Below, piece by piece: positions 59,201-61,749 of a stretch of 64,000 nt of DNA (its first letter is position 1; each line of letters starts with the position of its first letter). Below the pieces are notes generated by a model, which saw only the letters and a list, made by a program, of their open reading frames with translations, was not told the origin of the DNA and did no database searches. This DNA comes from Patiria miniata (taxonomy: Eukaryota; Echinodermata; Asteroidea; Valvatida; Asterinidae), in assembly GCF_015706575.1 (NCBI RefSeq), contig NW_024037072.1, forward strand, positions 5,213,001 through 5,277,000. Reading direction: 5' to 3'. The translations under genes were made by a program, and so were the position numbers.

Positions 59201-61749
59201 GGATGCAAAGCAGGTATCATCATGAGTTGATACTGGTAGGCAGAACAGTGATTCGAGGAGGGGGAGGGGGTAGGGGGAAGGGGTAGGGGTAGATTCACCA
59301 ATGATGTTGCACGTGTGTGTCCTTGATTTACACCATAAACAAATGCACACTAATAGCATTTTGGGTTTATGGGGTACCACTTTTGTTTGACCCTGACTCC
59401 CTTATTCTATTCTCCTTTGTTCCCTTAGAAATCTCAAAATACAATGTACATAGCGTTAGGGCTATGGGGTACATGTACCTTAATTTCTAGAGACCGTACT
59501 TGCAGGGTACCATTGTCCCTAATGTTGCCCTTTGTTCCCGGTAGCCATAACATTCCCTTGTTTTCGCACAGTTAAAGGAAAACCGGAGGAAAAAAATATT
59601 TTACTCACACTTTGTAAACTCTCTCAACCCAAATATTTATCCTGATTTCTTTGGGTGTTCCTCTTCATTTTGCAACAAATGACCCTAACCCAAAAATGCC
59701 TCTAAACCTGTTTTCCAGAGAGGGCGAAACCTCATTTGGACCTGGCTTAGTCCACATAACGTTAACACAACCTGCATTATGTGGACCTGTTGCTGTTAGG
59801 TCCAAACAAAGATGGCAAGGTTGGTACACATATACACAAAGAAGGAATGTACATGTATATGCTATCGCAATATCCCCCTCCAGCTTACAGCCAAGAGGAT
59901 AAAAATGAAGAGTTTACCTCGCTTTCAATTTAATATGGCTGACCAGTGAATAAAGCCTATTGACCAATCTTGTGGCTCTCGTTTTGTTGTGAAAGTGAGC
60001 TCAATTCAATTAAAAAATGAATCTGCAACTGGTACATCCATTTCCTCTATCTCATGCATTACCGGTATTACATTTACGTCAGAAAATAGCAGTGGCGTAG
60101 CTGGGGGGGCTGGTACATTTCATGGGGGGGGGGGGGGGGCTTCATGTAGATCAATGATAATTTTTTTAGAAACTCAAAATCTCAGTGGGGGGCGACTGGG
60201 GGGGGGGGGGTGACAAGGTTTCATGCCCCCCCCCCCCTGAAGTGATGTCTTGATGACATCATCATATTAATAAGCAAAAGAGTGATGTCATTTCAGGCAG
60301 AAACAGAAATTATAAAGTTTGCGGGTAACACCATGCGGAAAGAAATCTCTTCTTGGAAGAAGTGTGGTGCTGAAAAGAACTGGTTGGTCAGGAGGTTGGG
60401 CCTGAGGACGGACAGAGCACACTGTCCGTAACTTATCGATTCTTTTCTGAACAATACTTCTTCCAAGAAGAGATTTCTTTCCACATTGTGTTACCTAGTC
60501 TATGTAATTGACCGTGGGGAAAGCCACGGTCTATTACATATGAACTGATTTGCTGATTAATTAGTCAAGACAACGGCATCTTGACCTCTAGATTTTTACC
60601 AATCAGTGGGCGCTTTCTATGTCGAGTCTTCGATCATTCACCTTTGTCGCTTCTAGACATGGATAAAAATAACCCCGCTAGACACAGCAACAAAGGCTTT
60701 GGTCACACACTATTATGTTATGCGACACGTACGCGATTCACTGGAAACACTGGATTCGCGCGAGTTGACCAATCACAGTTTAAGTCCTGATTTGGGAATG
60801 AAATAACATCACAATTTAGTAAAGTCAACTCCGATTGGCTGAAGTGCGAGATTGCACAAATCTGCAATGCTTTGACGTATCAGACGTTATGCAGGAGACT
60901 TGGCCCATGGATAACGGGTGATACTCAGACTAGGTGTTACCCGCAAACCTTATAATTTATCTCATCCGCCACGCAAAGCTATGAGTCATATATATCAGGC
61001 AGAAACCTCAAATGTTTACACTACCTGTATTTCAGCACAAAAAGTTGCCAGAATTTTTGATATTTTCCTGTCCTAAATTGTCTTTTCTGTGGTGATTCAT
61101 CTGTACATGGCGGTAAGCCAGTGAGCAAACTCTTCTCCCAGGTGTTTTAACCCTAACAGAACTCAACCCATCAAGCCCCAACAGTATGTACAATTGTTGG
61201 AATCTGTCTGGATGGGTACAGTACCCCTAAACTGACAGTCTTTTACATTGGGTTGGCACACCTCCAGAAACTAAGTCAGAAATGTGTGTGCACAGTTTCC
61301 CATATGGTGTTGAAATTTGCCAGGATGGGTATGGTTCTTAGTAAATCATGCTAGGGAGTTAGGGTTAATGAACCATTTTTGGGGTTCACAAATTGAAAAC
61401 CCCTGAACTGAAGAGTGTTTTTCTGAAATGACATCATAGCAAATGCGCCCTCCGGAAATCATGGACAATCTTAAATGTTTAAAGATGTGCACTTTTCAAT
61501 AAAAGTATTACACCGAATAGGGATGTCAAATAGTTTTCATACCTTTAAGAGTAGACAGTTGCACAAAATATATTCCCAAGAAAAATTCATTTCAAACACC
61601 TTTTAAATTGGCTGGGTGTATTACTATTCAAATACAAAACCCTAATCATCACATGTTCAAACTTACCCATTTCCATTTTAACAGCTGCTGGCTGACCAAC
61701 ATGTTCAATGGGTGGGGGGTAACCCCTCTCAGTCTCAGTAAGTGTCATG
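2181..61749 (-). CDS. MYCBPAP: MYCBP-associated protein homologue, partial gene, ten chained exons
   Basis: Exons in transcript order are 61749-61667, 56095-55971, 55078-54969, 54237-54012, 50635-50372, 42704-42558, 35724-35611, 34767-34646, 16095-15986 and 2266-2181, with a candidate extra exon at 7585-7424. Each junction has AG acceptor and GT donor sequence, and the codon phase carries across all of them without a stop, about 460 residues in total. The product resembles animal MYCBPAP: a conserved N-terminal-side block, an ASH (ASPM-SPD-2-Hydin) immunoglobulin-like region over the 54-kb and 50-kb exons, a helical region with an RTPERPCSP motif, and a Lys-rich tail. Known family role: partner of MYCBP/AMY-1, expressed in testis and linked to motile cilia. 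Vertebrate proteins are near 900 residues, so both ends are missing here. Introns reach 18.5 kb and are full of transposons. The family call is recognition from memory, not a database search. Confidence 0.9.
3079..3334. mobile_element. MITE with GGGCCCAATTTCATAG inverted ends
   Basis: The left end GGGCCCAATTTCATAG then CGCTGCTTAA is matched by the reverse complement of the right end, GGGCCCAATTTCATAG then CACTGCTTAA, over about 26 bp. The 256-bp interior has further internal repeats (AGCATGATTGTCTGC twice near 3251 and 3267) and no coding capacity. I could not find a clear target duplication, so the superfamily is left open. Confidence 0.75.
3480..4345. repeat. region bounded by AAGTCAAGTC-type low-complexity repeats
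   Basis: Sequence 3515-3670 and 4265-4330 is made of loosely repeated AAGTCAAGTC and GAGTCA-type words, in the same orientation at both ends. About 600 bp of ordinary AT-rich sequence lies between. It could be one degraded element with subterminal repeats, as in some hAT elements, but I found no inverted termini or target duplication. Confidence 0.4.
4715..5400 (+). mobile_element. Penelope-like element fragment: GIY-YIG endonuclease end and 3' region
   Basis: The frame 4723-5235 encodes the C-terminal part of a PLE protein. It contains a linker with [12 protein letters not shown], then the GIY-YIG core [18 protein letters not shown], the catalytic Arg in TRLKEHR, the Glu in [13 protein letters not shown], and a final block near LNNIWLPLL. 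The reverse transcriptase part of this copy is missing, so the fragment is 5'-truncated near 4715. The 3' region repeats the word GGGTCTCCTATACCCTAGG at 5218 and 5262. Directly downstream lies the RT-encoding start of another copy in the same orientation. This is the partial tandem (pseudo-LTR) arrangement known for PLEs. Confidence 0.88.
5418..5452 (+). ncRNA. hammerhead-ribozyme-like motif in PLE junction
   Basis: CTGAAGA (CUGANGA core, N=A) is followed by an imperfect potential stem II and then GAACGTC, a one-base variant of the GAAAC core. PLEs are known to carry hammerhead motifs in their terminal repeats, and the same position in three other PLE copies of this window carries related sequence. 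The GAA core is degraded here, so self-cleavage of this copy is doubtful. Confidence 0.5.
5532..7190 (+). pseudogene. Penelope-like reverse transcriptase, internally deleted
   Basis: A first frame (5532-6452) encodes a PLE N-terminal region with [20 protein letters not shown] and MNFAVPP. A second frame takes over near 6450 with RT motifs [32 protein letters not shown] and [20 protein letters not shown] third frame ends with thumb-like sequence ([19 protein letters not shown]). The region between the N-terminus and FGKPKIHK is missing, and so is the catalytic YxDD block, so the copy cannot be active as it stands. The N-terminal frame contains three repeats (SPPTGS.ISWR type, 6014-6150) built from the same TCTCCTATA-type word that recurs in the element's 3' region. 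Confidence 0.85.
7025..7419 (+). repeat. 169-bp direct tandem repeat inside PLE (2.3 units)
   Basis: Units start at 7025, 7194 and 7363, each opening AGTACAGAGAGCCTTTGAGG. The first two are full and differ at only a few bases, and the third stops at 7419. Each full unit carries the end of the RT-thumb coding sequence, the palindromic stretch CCTATACCCAAGGTATAGG and the stop. Near-identity of the copies implies recent amplification. Confidence 0.93.
7424..7585 (-). CDS. MYCBPAP: candidate additional MYCBPAP exon, Lys/Gly-rich, abutting a transposon
   Basis: A minus-strand open frame follows a pyrimidine-rich stretch and an acceptor CTCGGCAG. Two bases complete the codon started in the 15986-16095 exon (A+AC), then 53 codons follow and one base is left over, so the piece could be included or skipped without changing frame. 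The peptide is polar and ends in a Lys/Gly-rich run ([15 protein letters not shown]), in keeping with the charged tail of this protein. The donor, GTGCTA, is far from consensus, and six bases beyond it the sequence becomes a Penelope-like repeat. If the donor is not used the frame stops at TGA inside the repeat junction. It may be a real exon, a broken exon or a chance frame. Confidence 0.5.
7711..8080. mobile_element. TA-flanked MITE, copy 1
   Basis: The left terminus AGGCC, A-run, GTCTCCGGTTTC then AGGTATG is matched by the reverse complement of the right end (CATACCAGAAACCGGAGAC, T-run, GGCCT), about 35 bp of inverted repeat. The element is bounded by TA on both sides, as expected for Tc1/mariner-type insertion. 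Two more copies are present at 33660 and 63043. No transposase is encoded. Confidence 0.85.
8235..8728 (+). mobile_element. LINE 3' end: RT C-terminus, UTR and A-rich tail
   Basis: Sequence 8235-8365 translates to [20 protein letters not shown] followed by [20 protein letters not shown], the typical post-RT end of CR1/Jockey-type LINE proteins. It is followed by a UTR with GGCCCTCTGGGCC hairpin and a tail AATAAAATGAAATGAAAAG. A 19-bp poly-C run lies at 8405. The copy is strongly 5'-truncated. Confidence 0.7.
9416..10440 (+). repeat. TGACGTCA-rich repeat family, copy 1
   Basis: About ten exact TGACGTCA octamers lie between 9580 and 10240, spaced by repeated phrases such as TTTTCATCTATAACA and GTAGTT.TG.AGATATAGGCC. 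The left end is ACACAGGGCTGTTTCGG and the right end ACAAAGGCTGTTTCGG, the latter part of a hairpin GGCTGTTTCGGCAGGTTGCC followed by AAAACAGCC. A poly-A run of about 20 lies at 10378. The same phrases and end motifs occur in reverse orientation at 56574-57925, so this is one dispersed family. It has no coding capacity, and the class is unknown to me. Confidence 0.75.
10767..13246. mobile_element. 2.48-kb DNA transposon with TTAA target duplication
   Basis: The left end is AGAGGTTGTGGAATGCT and the right end AGCATTCCACAACCTCT, a perfect 17-bp inverted repeat. TTAA lies directly outside both ends (10763-10766 and 13247-13250), the signature of piggyBac and Kolobok superfamilies. A second inverted pair lies inside (GAGTCCTGTTTATTACGTCACG near 13018, its complement near 10970), so the inverted structure is long but eroded. 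Frames such as 12677-13117 and 10820-11113 resemble no transposase I know, so the copy is probably non-autonomous. Confidence 0.85.
14331..14580 (-). mobile_element. possible decayed LINE 3' coding remnant
   Basis: On the minus strand the stretch reads [19 protein letters not shown] and then [17 protein letters not shown], a pattern like the conserved end of some LINE proteins (AQDR-x-x-W). It is short, contains stops upstream and could be coincidence. Confidence 0.3.
15986..16095 (-). CDS. MYCBPAP: MYCBPAP exon (helical region after ASH domain)
   Basis: The acceptor is ATTTTACAG and the donor GTAAGT. The first base completes the Gly codon split at the 34646 donor (GG+G), and the last base starts the next codon. 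The peptide runs [17 protein letters not shown] and onward, predicted helical, and ends PDTDQ. It lies between two long introns of 13.7 kb (or 8.4 kb if the candidate exon is used) and 18.5 kb. Confidence 0.88.
16145..16830 (-). mobile_element. hAT-type remnant: terminal end plus N-terminal zinc-finger coding piece
   Basis: The minus-strand frame 16518-16826 includes [19 protein letters not shown] and then a Cys knuckle ([15 protein letters not shown]), like the N-terminal zinc-finger part of hAT-related transposase proteins in marine invertebrates. The rest of the transposase is absent. At 16145 the sequence CAGGGGTGTGAG, followed by repeated AAATAGCTGAAA words, matches the end of the 175-bp MITE at 48576. 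It would be the 3' terminus of the same family. I read this as an internally deleted copy. Confidence 0.5.
17470..18180 (+). mobile_element. BEL/Pao retrotransposon pol fragment (RT end and RNase H)
   Basis: The frame 17437-17949 includes [33 protein letters not shown] and the RNase H start [20 protein letters not shown], which is diagnostic of BEL/Pao pol. After a frame break the sequence continues with [21 protein letters not shown] RNase H sequence to about 18180. No LTRs, gag or integrase are visible, so it is a dead fragment. The phrase GAATCTGTGAG.ACTC occurs at 18155 and 18325 and might be debris of a terminal repeat. Confidence 0.85.
18940..20461 (+). mobile_element. 5'-truncated LINE (CR1/Jockey-like) with intact RT C-terminal frame
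   Basis: The open frame, best read from about 18940 to 20030, encodes the C-terminal RT half: [37 protein letters not shown], the catalytic [27 protein letters not shown] and a C-terminal region ending [15 protein letters not shown] and LRNHLL. No stop or frameshift occurs over roughly 360 codons, so it is fairly young. A 3' UTR with T-rich sequence follows and ends in AATAAATGAAATGAAATGAAATGAAG, a short tandem tail typical of this LINE type. The endonuclease and first RT motifs are missing through 5' truncation. Confidence 0.93.
20704..22559 (+). mobile_element. Crypton-like tyrosine-recombinase element bounded by 32-bp inverted repeats
   Basis: The left repeat at 20704-20735 (TATAACACCTAACTGGATCC then TTGTCATTTGAT) is matched by the reverse complement of 22528-22559 with three mismatches. 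Between them lies a tyrosine-recombinase gene in plus orientation. Cryptons normally have no terminal inverted repeats, so either the inverted repeats belong to a different element that carries the gene, or this family is unusual. The true boundaries may lie further out. Confidence 0.65.
20997..22267 (+). pseudogene. Crypton/KIAA1958-type tyrosine recombinase, one internal stop and a late frameshift
   Basis: ATG at 20997 has a good context (AACATGG). The frame runs to a single TAG at codon 120 (21354) and resumes in the same frame to 22097. Counting through the stop, the catalytic set of tyrosine recombinases is present: Arg173 (NPGRENL), His291-x-x-Arg294 (NHSLRAT), His317 (TGHKS) and Tyr326 (KHYATTS). 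The N-terminal part ([19 protein letters not shown]) is the SAM-like DNA-binding region. The C-terminus appears to shift frame near 22040 into a tail ending [11 protein letters not shown], a usual ending for this family. The closest relatives I know are CryptonA-type elements and the domesticated KIAA1958/ZMYM2-type proteins. The stop makes this copy inactive unless read through. Confidence 0.85.
22564..22728. repeat. long imperfect palindrome (hairpin of about 75-bp arms)
   Basis: Arms 22564-22641 and 22655-22728 are complementary apart from about ten positions and enclose a 13-base loop. Clear blocks are GCAATGGAAGGAATATTTTC and TTGACTGTTCCATTCAAC with their complements. It begins four bases after the right inverted repeat of the recombinase element. 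It may be a foldback MITE inserted next to it or part of that element's end. Confidence 0.85.
23601..24033 (-). repeat. inverted copy of the PLE 3' coding end and 3' UTR (left arm)
   Basis: It is the reverse complement of 26105-26537. Across the shared 61-residue shadow frame only one residue differs, and the remaining differences are mostly in the length of a poly-G/poly-C run (about 23816-23833 here). Homology stops at 24033, exactly where the plus-strand protein frame picks up. Confidence 0.93.
24034..26203 (+). CDS. Penelope-like reverse transcriptase with C-terminal GIY-YIG endonuclease
   Basis: One uninterrupted frame of about 720 codons, open to the left into the inverted repeat as far as 23981, with no obvious ATG start. 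The N-terminus is therefore truncated. It opens with the conserved [12 protein letters not shown] block. RT motifs follow in order: [64 protein letters not shown], catalytic YIDD (25118-25129), HFLDVT and [17 protein letters not shown] Cys-rich linker (CSSRCVVCQ) leads to the GIY-YIG nuclease, [18 protein letters not shown], with Arg in LKKRFYAH and Glu in SREKVW. RT and nuclease together perform target-primed insertion. All catalytic residues I can check are present, so only the 5' end argues against activity. Confidence 0.95.
26105..26537 (+). repeat. PLE 3' coding end and 3' UTR (right arm of inverted pair)
   Basis: It covers the last 33 codons of the endonuclease, a pyrimidine-rich 3' UTR and a poly-C tract near 26312. 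Its inverted copy lies at 23601-24033. The right arm continues about 100 bp further to the element's end, so the left copy lacks the terminal segment with the ribozyme-like motif. Confidence 0.93.
26588..26619 (+). ncRNA. hammerhead-ribozyme-like motif at PLE 3' end
   Basis: CTGAAGA is followed by a perfect six-base stem (GAACTT, loop GCT, AAGTTC) and then GCAACGTC. Core and stem II agree with a hammerhead, but the expected GAAA is GCAA here, which would impair catalysis. PLE hammerheads lie in this position near the element end. Confidence 0.55.
26833..27606. mobile_element. small DNA transposon with GGGCGGTTCC-type inverted ends (hAT-like)
   Basis: The left end AGTATTGGGCGGTTCC pairs with the reverse complement of the right end, AGTGTTGGGTGGTTCC, and both are followed inward by AACCAGTTCTA-like sequence in inverted orientation. 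The interior of about 740 bp has no transposase. Flanks contain similar ACAG words, but I cannot define the target duplication. The TG-rich end resembles hAT termini. Confidence 0.6.
27683..29120. mobile_element. non-autonomous hAT element with 8-bp target duplication and GAGACC subterminal repeats
   Basis: It starts CAGTGTTGTAG and ends CTACAACACTG, and the flanking octamers GTAATGAT (27675-27682) and GTAAAGAT (29121-29128) match at seven of eight bases, as for a hAT insertion. Inside each end lie 130-150 bp of clustered GAGACCGAGACC-type repeats, inverted relative to each other. Such repeats resemble subterminal transposase-binding arrays of hAT elements. The middle is AT-rich with no transposase frame. 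Confidence 0.9.
29225..29530 (-). mobile_element. PLE 3' UTR and terminus, minus strand
   Basis: Read on the minus strand it contains the same pyrimidine-rich UTR phrases as the PLE at 26.5 kb (CCTCCTTTGTGTTTCTCCTT, then CCCTGCATG), the hammerhead-like motif and the CACTTTAATTTT terminus. It probably belongs with the minus-strand coding end at 31020-31350. Confidence 0.8.
29344..29370 (-). ncRNA. hammerhead-ribozyme-like motif, best preserved core
   Basis: On the minus strand CTGAAGA is followed by a five-base stem (TCCTT, loop GCT, AAGGA) and then TGAAAT, so both CUGANGA and GAAA core blocks are present. Stem III and the cleavage site cannot be settled by eye. Confidence 0.55.
29540..30520 (+). 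mobile_element. decayed LINE (CR1/Jockey-like) RT fragment
   Basis: Translation in shifting frames gives [20 protein letters not shown] and [11 protein letters not shown], then [14 protein letters not shown] with the catalytic FADD, then [25 protein letters not shown] sequence and a C-terminal [15 protein letters not shown] block with [15 protein letters not shown]. Frameshifts, stops and a missing GVPQG segment show it is dead. It is plus-oriented and lies between the two minus-strand PLE pieces, so it probably inserted into that PLE. Confidence 0.8.
31020..31350 (-). mobile_element. PLE coding C-terminus and 3' UTR start, minus strand
   Basis: The plus-strand sequence GTTGAGACCATGTGGTTCAA, then CATTTTCTCCCTGCTCAG, is the counterpart of the PLE end at 23960-24030. 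On the minus strand it encodes the last residues of the endonuclease (REK-W, then PHGLNIQ). A T/C-rich UTR follows downstream on that strand. It is more diverged than the 24-kb element. Confidence 0.75.
31520..32110. repeat. dispersed repeat, also present inside the 42.7-43.9-kb element
   Basis: It shares ordered blocks with 43000-43590: an ACTTGAGA.A.CAACAC block, TTTGGATCACAACTTTCTTC-like sequence, GGATCCAT/GAATCCAT, GCATCGTTTCT, GGACTCCGTAAAAAGTAT, and ACACCCCTT followed by GGTGTGGTCC. The termini recognisable in the 43-kb copy are not clear here. Confidence 0.6.
33660..33926 (-). mobile_element. TA-type MITE, copy 2, reversed and truncated
   Basis: It has the same sequence as 7711-8080 in the opposite direction, from CTGCAAATGGTGCC to the terminus GAGACTTTTATTTTTGGCCT. 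It is more diverged than the other copies. The terminus expected on its left is missing or unrecognisable. Confidence 0.75.
34061..34200 (+). mobile_element. tRNA-derived SINE
   Basis: It has an A-box-like stretch (TGGCTAGTACGTAAAGCAC) and, 35 bp on, a B-box (GGTTCAATTCTC), spaced as in an RNA polymerase III promoter of a tRNA gene. No proper acceptor stem is formed, so it is not a functional tRNA. Downstream sequence CCGGGCTCTCTGAAAAAAAAC looks like a SINE body end. A few bases upstream a poly-III-type start is plausible. Confidence 0.6.
34287..34422. mobile_element. foldback element with 52-bp arms
   Basis: Arms 34287-34338 and 34371-34422 are complementary except for about seven bases, with strong blocks CACAATAAATATA and CCGGTTCAGTGATTCCC. 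The 32-bp centre contains another GTGATTCC word. It could form a stable cruciform or hairpin RNA. Confidence 0.85.
34646..34767 (-). CDS. MYCBPAP: MYCBPAP exon
   Basis: The acceptor is GTTTATAG and the donor GTAAGC. It starts in phase 0 with [13 protein letters not shown], contains [16 protein letters not shown], and leaves two bases (GG) that join the next exon to give Gly. The frame contains no stop, and the phase agrees with both neighbours. Confidence 0.9.
34768..35610. other. MYCBPAP intron, 843 bp
   Basis: AT-rich intron sequence. I see no repeat or element apart from a short ACATGTACAC-type palindromic patch near 34970-35000. Confidence 0.6.
35611..35724 (-). CDS. MYCBPAP: MYCBPAP exon
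   Basis: The acceptor is TTTTACTATAG and the donor GTAGGA. The exon is 38 whole codons, phase 0 at both ends, starting [19 protein letters not shown] and carrying an acidic DDDD run. It follows the [11 protein letters not shown] end of the 42-kb exon, as expected for the family, where a HYS-x-E-V-V-like stretch follows a T-x-E-E-x-F motif. Confidence 0.9.
36081..36142. repeat. perfect 16-bp inverted repeat hairpin
   Basis: GCACACTCCCTGTGGG (36087-36102) and its exact complement (36121-36136) enclose an 18-base loop, and the flanks GTCAT and ATGAC extend the pairing. It could be a hairpin RNA or the remains of a tiny foldback element. Confidence 0.7.
37975..38345 (+). mobile_element. LINE fragment, endonuclease-RT linker region
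   Basis: The frame 37970-38353 includes [16 protein letters not shown] and [20 protein letters not shown] followed by KARNG, the linker typical of CR1/Jockey-type LINE proteins between endonuclease and RT. Both ends break off, and no RT motifs follow. Confidence 0.75.
38825..40581. mobile_element. 1.76-kb DNA element with about 200-bp inverted repeats, TA-flanked
   Basis: The left 195 bp (38825-39019) matches the reverse complement of the right 240 bp (40342-40581), with a 45-bp indel. Shared blocks are GTCCGTGGGACGAG, CCCCGATCCACAGTTTGTT, GAGAAAATCTGGGATAAAAA and AACATAAGAAACAGCGCC. TA borders both ends. The interior lacks a transposase. A long minus-strand frame over the left arm looks like a by-product. 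Confidence 0.85.
42558..42704 (-). CDS. MYCBPAP: MYCBPAP exon with RTPERPCSP motif
   Basis: The acceptor is TTGACTTTCAG and the donor GTAAGT. The exon is 49 whole codons, phase 0 at both ends. The peptide contains [18 protein letters not shown] followed by [11 protein letters not shown], a well conserved block of MYCBPAP proteins just after the ASH region. It lies 175 bp from a TIR element, and the splice sites are intact. Confidence 0.93.
42733..43900. mobile_element. TIR element with repeated GTATAAGCCGC words
   Basis: The left end ACTGTAATTTTCGGAATTTA then AGCCG is matched by the reverse complement of the right end (ACCGTAATTTTCGGAATATA then AGCCGCGG). GTATAAGCCGC-type words recur inside both ends (42814, 42830, 43808, 43869). 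Such termini are familiar from animal DNA transposons, probably hAT-related. The interior shares a roughly 600-bp segment with 31520-32110 and has no transposase frame. Confidence 0.75.
44520..45010 (+). mobile_element. PLE 3' fragment: end of GIY-YIG domain, UTR and ribozyme-like end
   Basis: The plus strand encodes [20 protein letters not shown], the same end block as at 5120-5180, followed by the GGGTCTCCTATACTCTAGG word, a UTR, and at 44937-44964 a CTGA, stem, CCGAAACG hammerhead-like remnant, then TTTTCAGAACCATA as in the 5.5-kb copy. It is 5'-truncated and degraded, of the same family as the 4.7-7.4-kb element. Confidence 0.82.
46020..46350 (-). other. unassigned open frames, possibly decayed coding sequence
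   Basis: Minus-strand frames at 46107-46322 ([20 protein letters not shown] and onward) and 45781-46026 have mixed composition without low complexity. I recognise no domain, and there is no splice-site support tying them to MYCBPAP. They may be an old retroelement. Confidence 0.25.
47174..47539. mobile_element. 366-bp DNA element inserted in the LINE, 6-bp target duplication
   Basis: CCAATC occurs directly at both borders (47168-47173 and 47540-47545). The left end AGGGGCGGATCCAGG and right end CCCCACGCCTG share only a short inverted terminus. LINE coding sequence stops at the left border and resumes right after the right border. No coding capacity. Confidence 0.85.
48576..48750. mobile_element. 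175-bp MITE inserted in the LINE, 6-bp target duplication
   Basis: Ends CAGGGGTGTGAG and CTTACACCCCTG are inverted. ATGCAT lies on both sides (48570-48575 and 48751-48756). Internal AAATAGCT and AAAAAGCTGAA words link it to the hAT-type remnant at 16145. LINE coding sequence reads CY-VCMLYKV across the site once the insert is ignored. Confidence 0.87.
48804..49677. mobile_element. 874-bp DNA element inserted in the LINE, 6-bp target duplication
   Basis: Ends CAGGGCTTGAATT and AATTCAAGGCCTG are inverted with one mismatch. ATCATG lies at both borders (48798-48803 and 49678-49683). Subterminal words with GGCCA (GATGGCCAGTGCC left, AAATGGCCTTGCC right) are also inverted. The interior has no recognisable transposase. 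Confidence 0.87.
49862..50095. mobile_element. small MITE with GGCGTCGCTA ends and homopolymer G/C tracts
   Basis: The left end CAGGCGTCGCTAT and right end GTAGCGACGCCCGTG are inverted. Just inside are a poly-G run (49886) and a poly-C run (50064), also inverted to each other. It is about 230 bp and non-coding. Confidence 0.7.
50372..50635 (-). CDS. MYCBPAP: MYCBPAP exon, ASH-domain core
   Basis: The acceptor is TTCTTCCACAG and the donor GTAGAG. The exon is 88 whole codons, phase 0 at both ends. It carries the most diagnostic sequence of the gene: [18 protein letters not shown], then [15 protein letters not shown], then [15 protein letters not shown]. That is the beta-sandwich repeat pattern of an ASH/MSP-like domain, found in ciliary and centrosomal proteins. 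Reading continues past the donor for a few codons, but the intron sequence there is not conserved in type. Confidence 0.95.
50636..54011. other. 3.4-kb MYCBPAP intron
   Basis: AT-rich sequence without any clear element. Near 52122-52190 a 70-bp phrase (GCAATGTGGCAAAGCGTCAC, then GAACCA and TTCAGGCAATTGCC) also occurs at 50096-50162, so a small dispersed repeat is present. Confidence 0.55.
54012..54237 (-). CDS. MYCBPAP: MYCBPAP exon, start of ASH region
   Basis: The acceptor is GATGTTACAG and the donor GTAAGT. One base completes the Val codon split at the 54969 donor, then 75 codons follow. The peptide includes [17 protein letters not shown], a [17 protein letters not shown] strand block and ends YYDWK, matching the first half of the ASH-like domain that continues in the next exon. 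Confidence 0.94.
54238..54968. other. MYCBPAP intron, 731 bp
   Basis: Plain AT-rich intron. I see nothing in it beyond the splice signals of the neighbouring exons. Confidence 0.6.
54969..55078 (-). CDS. MYCBPAP: MYCBPAP exon
   Basis: The acceptor is AACTTATTAG and the donor GTAAGC. It starts in phase 0 with [17 protein letters not shown] and leaves two bases. Of two possible donors, only the one used here (GATGT then GTAAGC) keeps the frame into the next exon. Confidence 0.9.
55079..55970. other. MYCBPAP intron, 892 bp
   Basis: AT-rich intron. I see no repeat or element in it. The poly-A run at 55955-55965 on the plus strand lies just past the donor of the upstream exon. Confidence 0.6.
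55971..56095 (-). CDS. MYCBPAP: MYCBPAP exon
   Basis: The acceptor is TCTCTCCTTTAG and the donor GTAAGT. Two bases complete a Gly codon from the 61667 donor, then 41 codons end at DPYIP in phase 0. The middle reads [16 protein letters not shown], a basic helical stretch conserved in the family. Confidence 0.92.
56574..57925 (-). repeat. TGACGTCA-rich repeat family, copy 2 (reverse orientation)
   Basis: It begins with a perfect 28-bp palindrome (GGCTTTTTCGCAAA and complement, 56578-56605) and ends GCGAAAAAGCCCTGTGTTCTG near 57921, the reverse of the end motifs of copy 1. About a dozen TGACGTCA octamers lie between, often in pairs as GACGTCATCATGACGTCATC. It holds two tandem units of about 425 bp (56843-57270 and 57271-57694), each opening GGGTTGAAACTTGGTATG or close to it. 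Confidence 0.78.
58361..58848. repeat. 244-bp tandem repeat, two units, rich in ACGTCGG-type words
   Basis: Units start at 58361 and 58605 with CGTTTTG(A/T)(C/G)GTTGGTA. Shared blocks are GTCGG(G/C)C.CAGT, CCAACAGCGGATGC and GATTTGCATAT.CCC.GTTTA. Related words (TGCCGACGTTGG, CCAACGTCGGCAGG) extend back to about 58030, so the repeat array is probably longer but diverged. Confidence 0.75.
60307..60958. mobile_element. nested inverted-repeat element with 26-bp ends
   Basis: Outer ends AAATTATAAAGTTTGCGGGT then AACACC, and the complement at 60933-60958, differ by one base. A second inverted pair lies inside: 60324-60363 (GGTAACACC, GGAAAGAAATCTCTTCTTGG) against 60456-60495, a 40-bp hairpin with 92-base loop that reuses the left GGTAACACC. 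It could be one element with an internal copy of its end, or a foldback element inside a larger one. No coding frame. Confidence 0.8.
61667..61749 (-). CDS. MYCBPAP: MYCBPAP exon (most upstream exon found)
   Basis: The acceptor is TATTTATAG and the donor GTAAGT. One base finishes an earlier codon, then 27 codons follow ([19 protein letters not shown] and onward) and one base is left. The left-over G plus GA of the 56-kb exon gives Gly, so the chain is in frame. No further upstream exon was recognised up to 64000. Confidence 0.82.

Larger units (their letters stand above)
56096..61666. other. 5.6-kb MYCBPAP intron
   Basis: It contains the second TGACGTCA-rich copy, a 244-bp tandem repeat and a nested foldback element, listed separately. 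At 60090-60240 a fragment beginning CAGTGGCGTAGCTGGGGGG, with long poly-G and poly-C runs, looks like a degraded MITE. The rest (58850-60090, 60960-61660) shows nothing I can assign. Confidence 0.6.
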
